This document shows, in pieces, positions 8,207-14,870 of a stretch of 64,000 nucleotides of DNA. A program made the position numbers and the translations under genes. This DNA is from Pseudopedobacter beijingensis (GTDB taxonomy: Bacteria > Bacteroidota > Bacteroidia > Sphingobacteriales > Sphingobacteriaceae), in the NCBI RefSeq assembly GCF_042678145.1, contig NZ_JBHUDG010000050.1:162013-226012 (forward strand), read 5' to 3'. The notes beneath the pieces are model-generated. The model was given only the letters and a program-made list of their open reading frames with translations, was not told the origin of the DNA and did not search any database. How positions within the stretch are numbered: position 1 is the stretch's first letter; every line of letters starts with the position of its first letter.

Positions 8207-9160
8207 ATGTCAAAATATGTAAACGTGGACGATCTCCGAGAAATCCCAATTTCGGACTTCCTGGCTCGGCTCGGTCACCATCCGGCACGAAAATCCGGCA
8301 AGGAACTTTTCTACCACAGTATGTTAAGGGAGACCAAGCAAGATACGCCATCCCTCACGGTTTGGGATGAGGGTGGCAAATGGATCGACCGAGGTGGCCC
8401 GAACTCGACAGGCATACAGGGCGGTAGTATCGTACAGCTCGGCCTTGCCTATTGGCCACAGCTTTCCTTTGTCGAAGTACTCAACAAAATAAAGGACACC
8501 TGCGATATGCAGGTGTCCATGATACCAGCCTATAAACCCGTCCGATCTCCTACGGAACAGGAACAAAAAGGCTACACCTTTGAACTTGTCCGAACGCAAC
8601 CCATCGGCAGAAACTTTGTCCTGACCAAATACCTTGAAGCACGTGGGATATTGGACGTTGCAAATGGACACCTGCATGAAATCTATTACAGAAACCGTCT
8701 TGACAACGAAAATAAAAGCATTTTCTACGCCATTGGCTGGAAGAACGATTTGGGGAATTGGGAATTTAGCAATGCCAAAGGCTTCAAGAGCAGTATCGGT
8801 AAAAAGGGAATTTCTGTTATACCCGGCAATCCAAGCCATGCCGTTCTATTTGAGGGATATATGGACTACCTAAGCTGGCTCAAAGTAAACCGCCCAGACC
8901 CTACACCCACCGCCATTGTCCTAAATTCCATTGTCCAATTAAAGAATGCCATCGAACGGGTTAAGGGCATACCCATCGTGGACGTGTATTTCGACAATGA
9001 CGATCCCGGCCGTAACTGTACCCAAAGGTTGATCGAAGCCGTGCCACAGGCTAAAGACCGATCCGGTGTATATCAAGGGTACAAGGATTACAACGATATG
9101 TTAAGAGATGCCATAAACGAGCATGAAATCCAGCACCAACGGGCAGGCCCCAAACGGTGA
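8207..9160 (+). CDS. TOPRIM-domain primase-like protein
   Basis: 317 aa, starting at the ATG at 8207, the first that gives a conserved N-terminus (MSKYVNVDDLREIPISDFLARLG). The N-terminal CHC2-like region reads FYHSMLRETKQDTPSLTVWD and GSIVQLGLAYWP. The TOPRIM catalytic Glu is in FEGYMDYL (about residue 216) and the DxD in YFDNDDPGRN (about residue 262). It probably primes replacement-strand synthesis in the recipient or replicates the excised circle. It is the intact member of a tandem pair. A long A+T repeat tract follows it. Confidence 0.82.
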   Translation: MSKYVNVDDLREIPISDFLARLGHHPARKSGKELFYHSMLRETKQDTPSLTVWDEGGKWIDRGGPNSTGIQGGSIVQLGLAYWPQLSFVEVLNKIKDTCDMQVSMIPAYKPVRSPTEQEQKGYTFELVRTQPIGRNFVLTKYLEARGILDVANGHLHEIYYRNRLDNENKSIFYAIGWKNDLGNWEFSNAKGFKSSIGKKGISVIPGNPSHAVLFEGYMDYLSWLKVNRPDPTPTAIVLNSIVQLKNAIERVKGIPIVDVYFDNDDPGRNCTQRLIEAVPQAKDRSGVYQGYKDYNDMLRDAINEHEIQHQRAGPKR

Positions 9161-9179
9161 TTTTCGGAGGGGCTGAAAA

Positions 9180-9500
9180 CGGTTATTCCGATATATTGAT
9201 AATCACATATACACATAAATGGATATACCGACAGCTATCTATGTAACTATCCGAATATACAGTTATACGGATAGACCTATATACCGATATTTCGATAGCC
9301 ACCTATGCAGATAGCAGTACATACAGATATTCATGTATCCCGATATATGTATATCCAAACAGGTAGCGATACGGATATATGTATAGGTACGTATCGGTTT
9401 ATCCATATAGGCACATATACAGTTATTCACATAGATACTGATACCGACATACAGCTATCCGTATAGATAGCTGTATTTATAGCGATACAGCCGATCAGAT
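9180..9500. repeat. Degenerate GATA/TATC-rich repeat tract
   Basis: About 320 bp made almost entirely of short related words (CCGATATAT, ATACAGTTAT, ACAGCTATC, CGGATAG, ATACAGATA) at irregular spacing of roughly 10-12 nt on both strands. Examples repeated exactly or nearly are ACAGCTATC (near 9231 and 9452), ATACAGTTAT (near 9258 and 9417) and CCGATATAT (near 9188 and 9340). No open frame is convincing. The composition contrasts sharply with the G+C-richer genes either side. It could be an iteron-like or transfer-origin region; no fixed period is visible, so it is not CRISPR. Confidence 0.6.
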
Positions 9501-9604
9501 ATATAGATCATCAATTGCTATCCCCAAACCTATGTGCCAAAAACACACCCAATCCACTTTTTTGCCCGTTGCGGTATAACCCCTCTTTTTTGTTTCGTAT
9601 TGTG

Positions 9605-9667
9605 CAAGTTGTGTTTTTGTACGTACGGCTCTCGTACCTCGATGCCGTACCCACAAAAACCAACTTG
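9605..9667. repeat. Long interrupted inverted repeat, candidate oriT or regulator site
   Basis: Left arm CAAGTTG-T-GTTTTTGT-AC-GTACGGC (9605-9629) and right arm GCCGTAC-CC-ACAAAAAC-CAACTTG (9644-9667) give 22 paired bases around a 14-nt loop. The spacer 9501-9803 has no other convincing gene. It lies about 1.2 kb upstream of the MobC/relaxase pair, a usual position for a transfer origin in Bacteroidetes elements. The hairpin is not followed by a T-run, so termination is a weaker explanation. Confidence 0.5.
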
Positions 9668-9803
9668 CCCCGGAACAGACCAACTCCGATGGAGCAGGTC
9701 CGCACCAGGGTAGGAAAAAGGTCGCAACTCCCTTTTTCTCCTGCCAAGCGCACCACATCCGCCGACAACGGCGAAACATCCATAAACCTTTAAAACCATT
9801 ACC

Positions 9804-10853
9804 ATGCTAAGACACGGTAGCCTTTTTTCGGGCATCGGCGGTTTTGACATCGCCGCTTCATGGATGGGTTGGCAAAACGTTTTCTCCTGCGAGAAAGACC
9901 CGTTCTGCCGAACTGTTCTCAAACACTATTGGCCAAATACAGCACACTATGAAGACATCTACGATTTTCGGGCAACTCACTTTCGAGGACACATCGACAT
10001 CATCAGCGGAGGGTTTCCCTGCCAGCCGTTCAGTCAGGCCGGACGGCGAAAGGGGGCGAAAGATGACCGTTACCTCTTCCCGGAGACTATCCGAATTATT
10101 AAGGAAGCACGGCCGGAGTGGATCGTTCTTGAAAACGTTACTGGACTCTTCACCATTCTCGAACCCGATAGTCTTTCTCAAATGGAGATCAAAGCGATTG
10201 AGCTTTTTTGTCAGGACGGTGAACAACCTGCAACAAGCACCATCATCCGACTCCAACGACGAGTTATCGGAAGCATCATTTCAGAAATCGGGTCAGCAGG
10301 ATATGTACTACCGACACTTGAAGACGGCACGCCAATCGTTCTGTGTATTCCGGCTGCTGCCGTTGGCGCTCCACACCAACGGGATCGGGTTTGGTTTGTT
10401 GCCCACGCCAACCGCCACCGAGATAAGCAACATAAAAACGACAATCGAGCAGGCAGAGGACAGGCGACGGCTAAAGGACAGGAAGAACGAGAGGGGCAAC
10501 GGCGGTCAGGTCTCCTTGACGGATTTTCTGGTGTACCATGCCCTGATCTCCCTATGGAGCCCGGCAGAGGACTTAGCCGAGAGGATGCCCCAAGAAATAC
10601 AGAAGCGTTTGCTAAAAGTACTACCGACAGCGGAGCAGATCGATGGCACGAAATTCCCCTATGGACGGGATGGCCAACTGAATCCCCGTTTTGTGGCCGA
10701 GATGATGGGCTTTCCGAAAGACTGGACGGAGTTACCTTTCCGACATGGCGTGCCGAAAGCATAAAAGCCTACGGAAATGCCATCGTTCCGCAGGTCGCCC
10801 TTGAAATCTTTAGGGCGATACAGTCCGTCACCCTGAACCAAAAAGCACCATGA
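9804..10853 (+). CDS. DNA (cytosine-5) methyltransferase
   Basis: 349 aa with the C5-methyltransferase motifs in order: I (SLFSGIGGFD, SAM binding), IV (GGFPCQPFS, catalytic Cys), VI (ENV), VIII (QRDRVWF) and X (YGNAIVPQVALEIF). The target-recognition part between VIII and X is low-complexity and charged. It probably modifies ICE DNA to evade host restriction. It ends 4 bp past the MobC start. Almost its whole length is overprinted by another conserved frame at 9949-10764, which constrains codon use and may explain the odd composition of the middle. Confidence 0.88.
   Translation: MLRHGSLFSGIGGFDIAASWMGWQNVFSCEKDPFCRTVLKHYWPNTAHYEDIYDFRATHFRGHIDIISGGFPCQPFSQAGRRKGAKDDRYLFPETIRIIKEARPEWIVLENVTGLFTILEPDSLSQMEIKAIELFCQDGEQPATSTIIRLQRRVIGSIISEIGSAGYVLPTLEDGTPIVLCIPAAAVGAPHQRDRVWFVAHANRHRDKQHKNDNRAGRGQATAKGQEEREGQRRSGLLDGFSGVPCPDLPMEPGRGLSREDAPRNTEAFAKSTTDSGADRWHEIPLWTGWPTESPFCGRDDGLSERLDGVTFPTWRAESIKAYGNAIVPQVALEIFRAIQSVTLNQKAP
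9949..10764 (+). CDS. Overprinted gene inside the cytosine methyltransferase
   Basis: 271 aa in the +1 frame relative to the methyltransferase, from the ATG at 9949 (the frame is open from 9844 with a TTG). It carries phrases I recognise from a phage/mobile-element protein family usually found with Dcm-type genes: GRSGSFLKTLLDSS near the start, FGLLPTPTA in the middle, and LNPRFVAEMMGFPKDWTELP at the end. Those conserved motifs in a frame nested inside another gene with intact motifs indicate genuine dual coding. Function not known; a partner of the methyltransferase is a guess. No Dcm motifs occur in this frame. Confidence 0.65.
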   Translation: MKTSTIFGQLTFEDTSTSSAEGFPASRSVRPDGERGRKMTVTSSRRLSELLRKHGRSGSFLKTLLDSSPFSNPIVFLKWRSKRLSFFVRTVNNLQQAPSSDSNDELSEASFQKSGQQDMYYRHLKTARQSFCVFRLLPLALHTNGIGFGLLPTPTATEISNIKTTIEQAEDRRRLKDRKNERGNGGQVSLTDFLVYHALISLWSPAEDLAERMPQEIQKRLLKVLPTAEQIDGTKFPYGRDGQLNPRFVAEMMGFPKDWTELPFRHGVPKA

Positions 10854-11260
10854 AGAACAGAATAAAAAAGAGAAAGTCCGCATCCCATGAACAACGATCC
10901 CGACGTTTTGAACTCCGGTTGAGCGAAGCAGAACGCACGCAGTTTCTTGATCTTGAAAAAGCACTTGGTCTAAGCCGTGCAGACATCGTGCGTATCCGAG
11001 TACTCCAACATTCCAAAAAGATGCTGGTCAATACCGCCGAAATCATGAAACTACTGGACGGTATCGGTACAGAGATCGGCCGATCCGGCAACAACATCAA
11101 TCAATTGGCAAAGCACGCCAATACCCTGCAACAACAGGGAATGTTACATTCCAACTTGATCCGTGACCTTGCGCCATTGCTTACCGAATATATCAGATTG
11201 CAACGGAGGTTGGAACAATCCATTCGGCAGCTCATTAGGCTTATAAGGGGGCAGACATGA
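10850..11260 (+). CDS. MobC-type relaxosome accessory protein
   Basis: 136 aa. Very basic N-terminus, then a ribbon-helix-helix-like segment (RFELRLSEAERTQFLDLEKALGLSRADIVRIRVL) and the bacterial mobilisation protein signature GRSGNNINQLAKHAN, followed by a coiled helical tail. Such proteins bind oriT and help the relaxase melt the nic region. It overlaps the methyltransferase end by 4 bp and the relaxase start by 4 bp, so translation is coupled. Confidence 0.85.
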   Translation: MKNRIKKRKSASHEQRSRRFELRLSEAERTQFLDLEKALGLSRADIVRIRVLQHSKKMLVNTAEIMKLLDGIGTEIGRSGNNINQLAKHANTLQQQGMLHSNLIRDLAPLLTEYIRLQRRLEQSIRQLIRLIRGQT

Positions 11261-12504
11261 TCGTTAAGATACTCGACCCGTCCACCACATTCAAAGGAGT
11301 GCGTTACAACACGAACAAAGTGGATAAGGATAAAGGCGAACTGATGAAAGTGGCAAATTTCGGTGCTTTGCAAGCCCTGCAAAATCTCCGTCCAAGAGAT
11401 TACGTCAATTATCTGGAAGCCCAATCCGCAGCCAGTAGCCGCACGAAATACCCACAGCTCCACGCGGTCATTTCCTGCAAAGGGCGTTCGCATAGCAAAG
11501 AAGAACTAACCACCATCGCAGAGCAATGGTTGAGCGGTATGGGCTACGGTGAACAACCCTATCTCTTGGTATTCCATAAGGATACGGCAAACAATCACAT
11601 TCATATCGTCTCCACACGGGTAGGCCGGGACGGCAAAAAGATAAACGACAGTTTTGAGAAAATCCGTGCCTACGAAGTGTTAAACCGTGTCGTTGGCGTG
11701 GACGAAAAGCAACAAGCCAATAAGGACATCGAAAAGGCTCTGGATTATAGTTTCTCCACACGGACGCAATTCATGATGGTGCTTGAAGCGCAGGGTTATT
11801 CCCTCAAACTGTCAGATGGGAAATATCAGATCAGCCGTTACGGCAAAAGACAAGGCACGGTTTCTTTGGAACAAGTGGACACCAAAATTGGTACTTTCAG
11901 CAAAGACATCAATCGGTTGGCACAGCTCCGAGCTGTCTTTGCTAAGTATCAAAGCCAATACGATCCGGCGGTGGTTCACACTCCGGCTCCACTTCCCGGC
12001 AATAGGCCGTCCGCACCATCGGGCTATACGTCGGCAATGGCACAAATGCTATCGGACAAATTTGGGGTACAGATCATATTCCACGGTAAGGACGGGAAAC
12101 CGCCATACGGCTACACCGTGATAGACCATTCGAGGAAGATGGTCTACAAGGGCAAAGACCTTATGCCATTGGCTGAATTTATCGCACCATCGGAAGATAG
12201 ACCCAAAATATCGCCTAAAGCGGATATAACGAACCCTACTCTAAAGGGGTGTGTATTCCGGCCCGAAGAAACAATCACCGAAAACGGTTATGTGCAATCA
12301 GCCAAAGACGACTTCGCAGAACCGAACGAAAAAGAACGGAAATCGACATCCGAAGAAACCACCATAGTTGCCGATTATGTACATGGAACAGCCGAGCAAT
12401 GGATACCGAATATCCAGATCGATATTTCCGACGACATCGACGACGAGGCGATCCACGGGCGCAACCGTAGACGTAAGCGCAAAGCCCGGACGAATACCCG
12501 TTGA
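11257..12504 (+). CDS. Relaxase / mobilisation nuclease (MobB-like, MOBP type)
   Basis: 415 aa. The N-terminal relaxase domain has the metal-binding histidine cluster in NNHIHIVSTRVGRDGKKI (about residues 111-128), with the upstream His in QLHAVISCKG and a candidate catalytic Tyr in the first 60 residues (RYNTNK or YVNYLE). It nicks oriT and leads the strand into the recipient. The C-terminal half is low-complexity and ends in a basic RNRRRKRKART stretch, probably DNA-binding. It follows MobC with a 4-bp overlap. Confidence 0.88.
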   Translation: MIVKILDPSTTFKGVRYNTNKVDKDKGELMKVANFGALQALQNLRPRDYVNYLEAQSAASSRTKYPQLHAVISCKGRSHSKEELTTIAEQWLSGMGYGEQPYLLVFHKDTANNHIHIVSTRVGRDGKKINDSFEKIRAYEVLNRVVGVDEKQQANKDIEKALDYSFSTRTQFMMVLEAQGYSLKLSDGKYQISRYGKRQGTVSLEQVDTKIGTFSKDINRLAQLRAVFAKYQSQYDPAVVHTPAPLPGNRPSAPSGYTSAMAQMLSDKFGVQIIFHGKDGKPPYGYTVIDHSRKMVYKGKDLMPLAEFIAPSEDRPKISPKADITNPTLKGCVFRPEETITENGYVQSAKDDFAEPNEKERKSTSEETTIVADYVHGTAEQWIPNIQIDISDDIDDEAIHGRNRRRKRKARTNTR

Positions 12505-12542
12505 CGCCCCCTTATTAACAACACCATTAAACCCAATGCACT

Positions 12543-13178
12543 ATGCTCATACTTATAGGAAACCAAAAAGGCGGAGCGGGAAAAAGCACGCTCACCCTGC
12601 TGCTCGCCAACTACCTGACCCAGCAACAAGAACGGCGGGTTACGGTGCTCGATATGGACTATCAGCAATCACTTTCCGCTAAAGCCGAGAAAGCAAAGAT
12701 TCTGGAAAATGAACCGCTGTACGAAATCGTTCCAGCCGACCTCAGCCATTTTCCGGCAATGCAACGGAAATTGGGAAAAGCACGGAATGAAATCGTACTG
12801 ATAGACCTGCCGGGCAAGATGGACGACGACGGGTTGATACCCATATTCGCCGCCGCCGATGCGGTGCTCTGTCCGTTTGCCTTTGACGAATTTTCCGTGG
12901 ATTCGACATTGCTGTTTGCAATGGTCATCGGCAAGATCAACAAGAGAGCGCCCCTCATTTTTGTACCGAACCGTATCAAGAACACCGTCAAATACGAAAC
13001 CCGGACGGAAGTCGAAAAGGTACTGCGAGGCTTTGGCACGGTCGCCCCCGGTCTGCCGGATCGCATAGATTTCCAGCGGATAAATACGTTCCAGACACCG
13101 ATCATCCTGTATCCCGTTGTGCTACCGCTCTTAGACCTAATCTATGAACAATACATTGCTAAGGAGGAACCATCATGA
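12543..13178 (+). CDS. ParA-family ATPase (TraA-like)
   Basis: 211 aa. Deviant Walker A NQKGGAGKSTLTLLLANYL at residues 7-25, a Walker A' DMDYQQS and Walker B IVLIDLPGKMDDDG. It starts the classic TraA-position ParA gene of Bacteroidetes conjugative elements, thought to help partition or position the element or the transfer apparatus. It lies 38 bp after the relaxase and overlaps the next gene by 4 bp. Confidence 0.88.
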   Translation: MLILIGNQKGGAGKSTLTLLLANYLTQQQERRVTVLDMDYQQSLSAKAEKAKILENEPLYEIVPADLSHFPAMQRKLGKARNEIVLIDLPGKMDDDGLIPIFAAADAVLCPFAFDEFSVDSTLLFAMVIGKINKRAPLIFVPNRIKNTVKYETRTEVEKVLRGFGTVAPGLPDRIDFQRINTFQTPIILYPVVLPLLDLIYEQYIAKEEPS

Positions 13179-13522
13179 GCGGAATAAAAAGCCTTGCCGA
13201 TGAGCTTCGGGATTCCATGCGGAAAGACAGACAGCCGCAGACTAAAGAAATCCCCACGGAACAGCCCCCAAAGGATACGCCAAAGAAAAAAGCGGAAACG
13301 TTGGAACACTTATTTGACAGTATCCTAAACCATGAACTGACCGGACGGGAAAGATTATTGATCCGCTTGGACGACAAAACCCTTTTCCTGCTCAAACAAC
13401 TGAAAGTTGCCAAAGGCATCGATATGAACAAGATCATCGCCTACAGCCTGCACCTGTTTCTAAAAACCCACCCCGAAATTTCCCGATACATCAAAGAACA
13501 CATTAAAACCCTTGATCTATGA
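13175..13522 (+). CDS. TraB-position small protein, RHH-like C-terminus
   Basis: 115 aa. The N-terminal half is polar and lysine/proline-rich; the C-terminal half (ERLLIRLDDKTLFLLKQLKVAKGIDMNKIIAYSLHLFL) looks like a ribbon-helix-helix DNA-binding domain, as in CopG/DUF3408-type proteins next to ParA in these elements. It overlaps both neighbours by 4 bp. Probably the DNA-binding partner of the ParA protein; inferred from context. Confidence 0.65.
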   Translation: MSGIKSLADELRDSMRKDRQPQTKEIPTEQPPKDTPKKKAETLEHLFDSILNHELTGRERLLIRLDDKTLFLLKQLKVAKGIDMNKIIAYSLHLFLKTHPEISRYIKEHIKTLDL

Positions 13523-13839
13523 ACTGGACACAATTCCTGCTCGGCGTTATCGCCGTCTATGGCATCTACTATGCCCTAAACGTACTGTATGACCTGTTTA
13601 TCCATCGCCGTGCTCCGACTACGGGCGATGGAGGAAACGAATTGGTATTCGATGAAGATTCACCGCCCGAAAGGGTTGTTTCCGAACCATCCAAAGTAGC
13701 AATAGAACCGATGGTAAAAGACGGAAAATCCGTTATCTCGTCAGGCCCCCTGCAATCCACGGGGGGCATAACCATAAAGGAACTTGTTTCGCTCGCACAA
13801 AACAACGTAATCGAGTACACCAAAGCCATCCCCTACTAA
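13519..13839 (+). CDS. Conjugal transfer membrane protein (TraD-position)
   Basis: 106 aa with one N-terminal membrane helix (FLLGVIAVYGIYYALNVLYDL) and a long polar tail ending TIKELVSLAQNNVIEYTKAIPY. This arrangement and position between the ParA module and the TraE genes match the small TraD-like proteins of Bacteroidetes conjugative elements. Exact role unknown. Confidence 0.65.
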   Translation: MNWTQFLLGVIAVYGIYYALNVLYDLFIHRRAPTTGDGGNELVFDEDSPPERVVSEPSKVAIEPMVKDGKSVISSGPLQSTGGITIKELVSLAQNNVIEYTKAIPY

Positions 13840-13847
13840 ATCCAATT

Positions 13848-14153
13848 ATGCAATCCATCCGTTTTTTGACAGTATTCCTTACTGTCATTTTTTTTGCCCT
13901 GTACGCCACCGCCCAGCCCGGTCTTGCCGAGTTTAGGGAAGTGCGCAGGGAAGTCAATACTTGGTATTACAACTTCTCTGACCTTGCCTTTGTCATCGGT
14001 GCTGTATGCGGACTGCTCGGAGGACTACGGGTGTACAGCAACTGGCAATCCGGCAAGCATCACATCGATGCGCAGGTCATGGGGTGGTTCTTTTCCTGCC
14101 TGTTCCTGTCGCTCGTCGGCGCCGCACTAAAAGCCCTGTTCGGGGTAAACTAA
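13848..14153 (+). CDS. traE: DUF4134 (TraE) family protein, copy 1
   Basis: 101 aa. Cleavable signal peptide ending near ATAQP, then two membrane helices around FVIGAVCGLLGGLRVYSNWQSG and FFSCLFLSLVGAALKALFGV. The G-rich first helix followed by R-VY-x-W-x-SG is the DUF4134 signature, and the layout resembles VirB2-type pilins. Probably a pilin-like component of the mating channel in the inner membrane. It is followed 40 bp later by a paralogue. Confidence 0.85.
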   Translation: MQSIRFLTVFLTVIFFALYATAQPGLAEFREVRREVNTWYYNFSDLAFVIGAVCGLLGGLRVYSNWQSGKHHIDAQVMGWFFSCLFLSLVGAALKALFGVN

Positions 14154-14193
14154 TAGCCAATCATTTTTCATTCACTTTTTATCCATTATCTCT

Positions 14194-14502
14194 ATGACAG
14201 TAAACACTAAAAAACTGTTTGCCGTGGCCGCACTTTCATTGTCAGCGGTCCAATCAACATTCGCACAAGGCGGTACAGTAGGTATCGATGCCGCCACATC
14301 TTCGCTTACCAGCTATGTCGATCCAATTTCGACGCTCATTCTCGCCATCGGTGCGGTGGTCGGGCTCATTGGGGGAATACGGGTGTACATCAAGTGGAAC
14401 AGCGGAGATCAGGACATCAATAAGGAACTGATGTCGTGGGGCGGTTCCTGTCTATTCTTGGTACTCGTGTCGGTGGTCATTAAAGCGTTTTTCGGCGTAT
14501 GA
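14194..14502 (+). CDS. traE: DUF4134 (TraE) family protein, copy 2
   Basis: 102 aa. Signal peptide ending near STFAQG, then membrane helices around LILAIGAVVGLIGGIRVYIKW and CLFLVLVSVVIKAFFGV. It shares the GGxRVYxxWxSG and ALK/IKAFFGV features with copy 1, so the two are tandem paralogues and both may be VirB2-like subunits. It overlaps the TraF start by 4 bp. Confidence 0.85.
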   Translation: MTVNTKKLFAVAALSLSAVQSTFAQGGTVGIDAATSSLTSYVDPISTLILAIGAVVGLIGGIRVYIKWNSGDQDINKELMSWGGSCLFLVLVSVVIKAFFGV

Positions 14503-14870
14503 CACACGGGCGTTATCCGATCTATAAGGGGCTTCAAAAGCCCCTTATCTACCGAGGTTTCAAGGGAAAGTTTATCTATTGGGGCATAGGTTCCCTTATC
14601 GGCGGTCTGGCCATCGGCGGACTTATCGGTGCAATTACCAATCTCTTTCTCGGTGGCTTCGCAACCCTTGCCCTGATGGGTGCAGGACTTGCCTACACAT
14701 TCATGAAACAAGGTGACGGTCTCCATGACAAAACCCGCCACCGTGGCGCATTTATCCATCCTGCCCATTTATCGATCAGCTATGAAACCGAACCCGATTT
14801 ATCGGGTGAGCTCTCATCAGCCATTAAAAACAGACAAACCGATGAAAACAGAGAGAAAGACAACCTTTGA
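14499..14870 (+). CDS. traF: DUF4133 (TraF) family protein
   Basis: 123 aa. The N-terminus YPIYKGLQKPLIYRGFKGKF is the DUF4133 signature (VirB3-like), followed by two adjacent membrane helices (IGSLIGGLAIGGLIGAI and FATLALMGAGLAYTFM) and a polar tail. VirB3-type proteins associate with the VirB4 ATPase, encoded next here and overlapping by 29 bp if TraG starts at 14842. A perfect 11-bp hairpin lies inside its first codons. Confidence 0.87.
   Translation: MTHGRYPIYKGLQKPLIYRGFKGKFIYWGIGSLIGGLAIGGLIGAITNLFLGGFATLALMGAGLAYTFMKQGDGLHDKTRHRGAFIHPAHLSISYETEPDLSGELSSAIKNRQTDENREKDNL
14524..14548 (+). promoter_or_regulatory. Perfect 11-bp hairpin in the first codons of traF
   Basis: ATAAGGGGCTT / AAGCCCCTTAT (14524-14534 with 14538-14548) around a 3-nt loop, within codons 9-17 of traF. 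There is no T-run, so it is more likely an mRNA-stability or translational barrier between the pilin-like traE genes and the ATPase genes than a terminator. Confidence 0.5.

Noticed and set aside
9180..9500. CRISPR-like array
   Set aside because: The words recur at irregular distances with no constant repeat and no unique spacers; no cas gene is near.
10211..10762. 183-codon open frame on the minus strand within the methyltransferase
   Set aside because: Composition is serine/arginine-rich with no recognisable motif; it is expected from antisense reading of a G+C-rich gene that already codes in two plus-strand frames.
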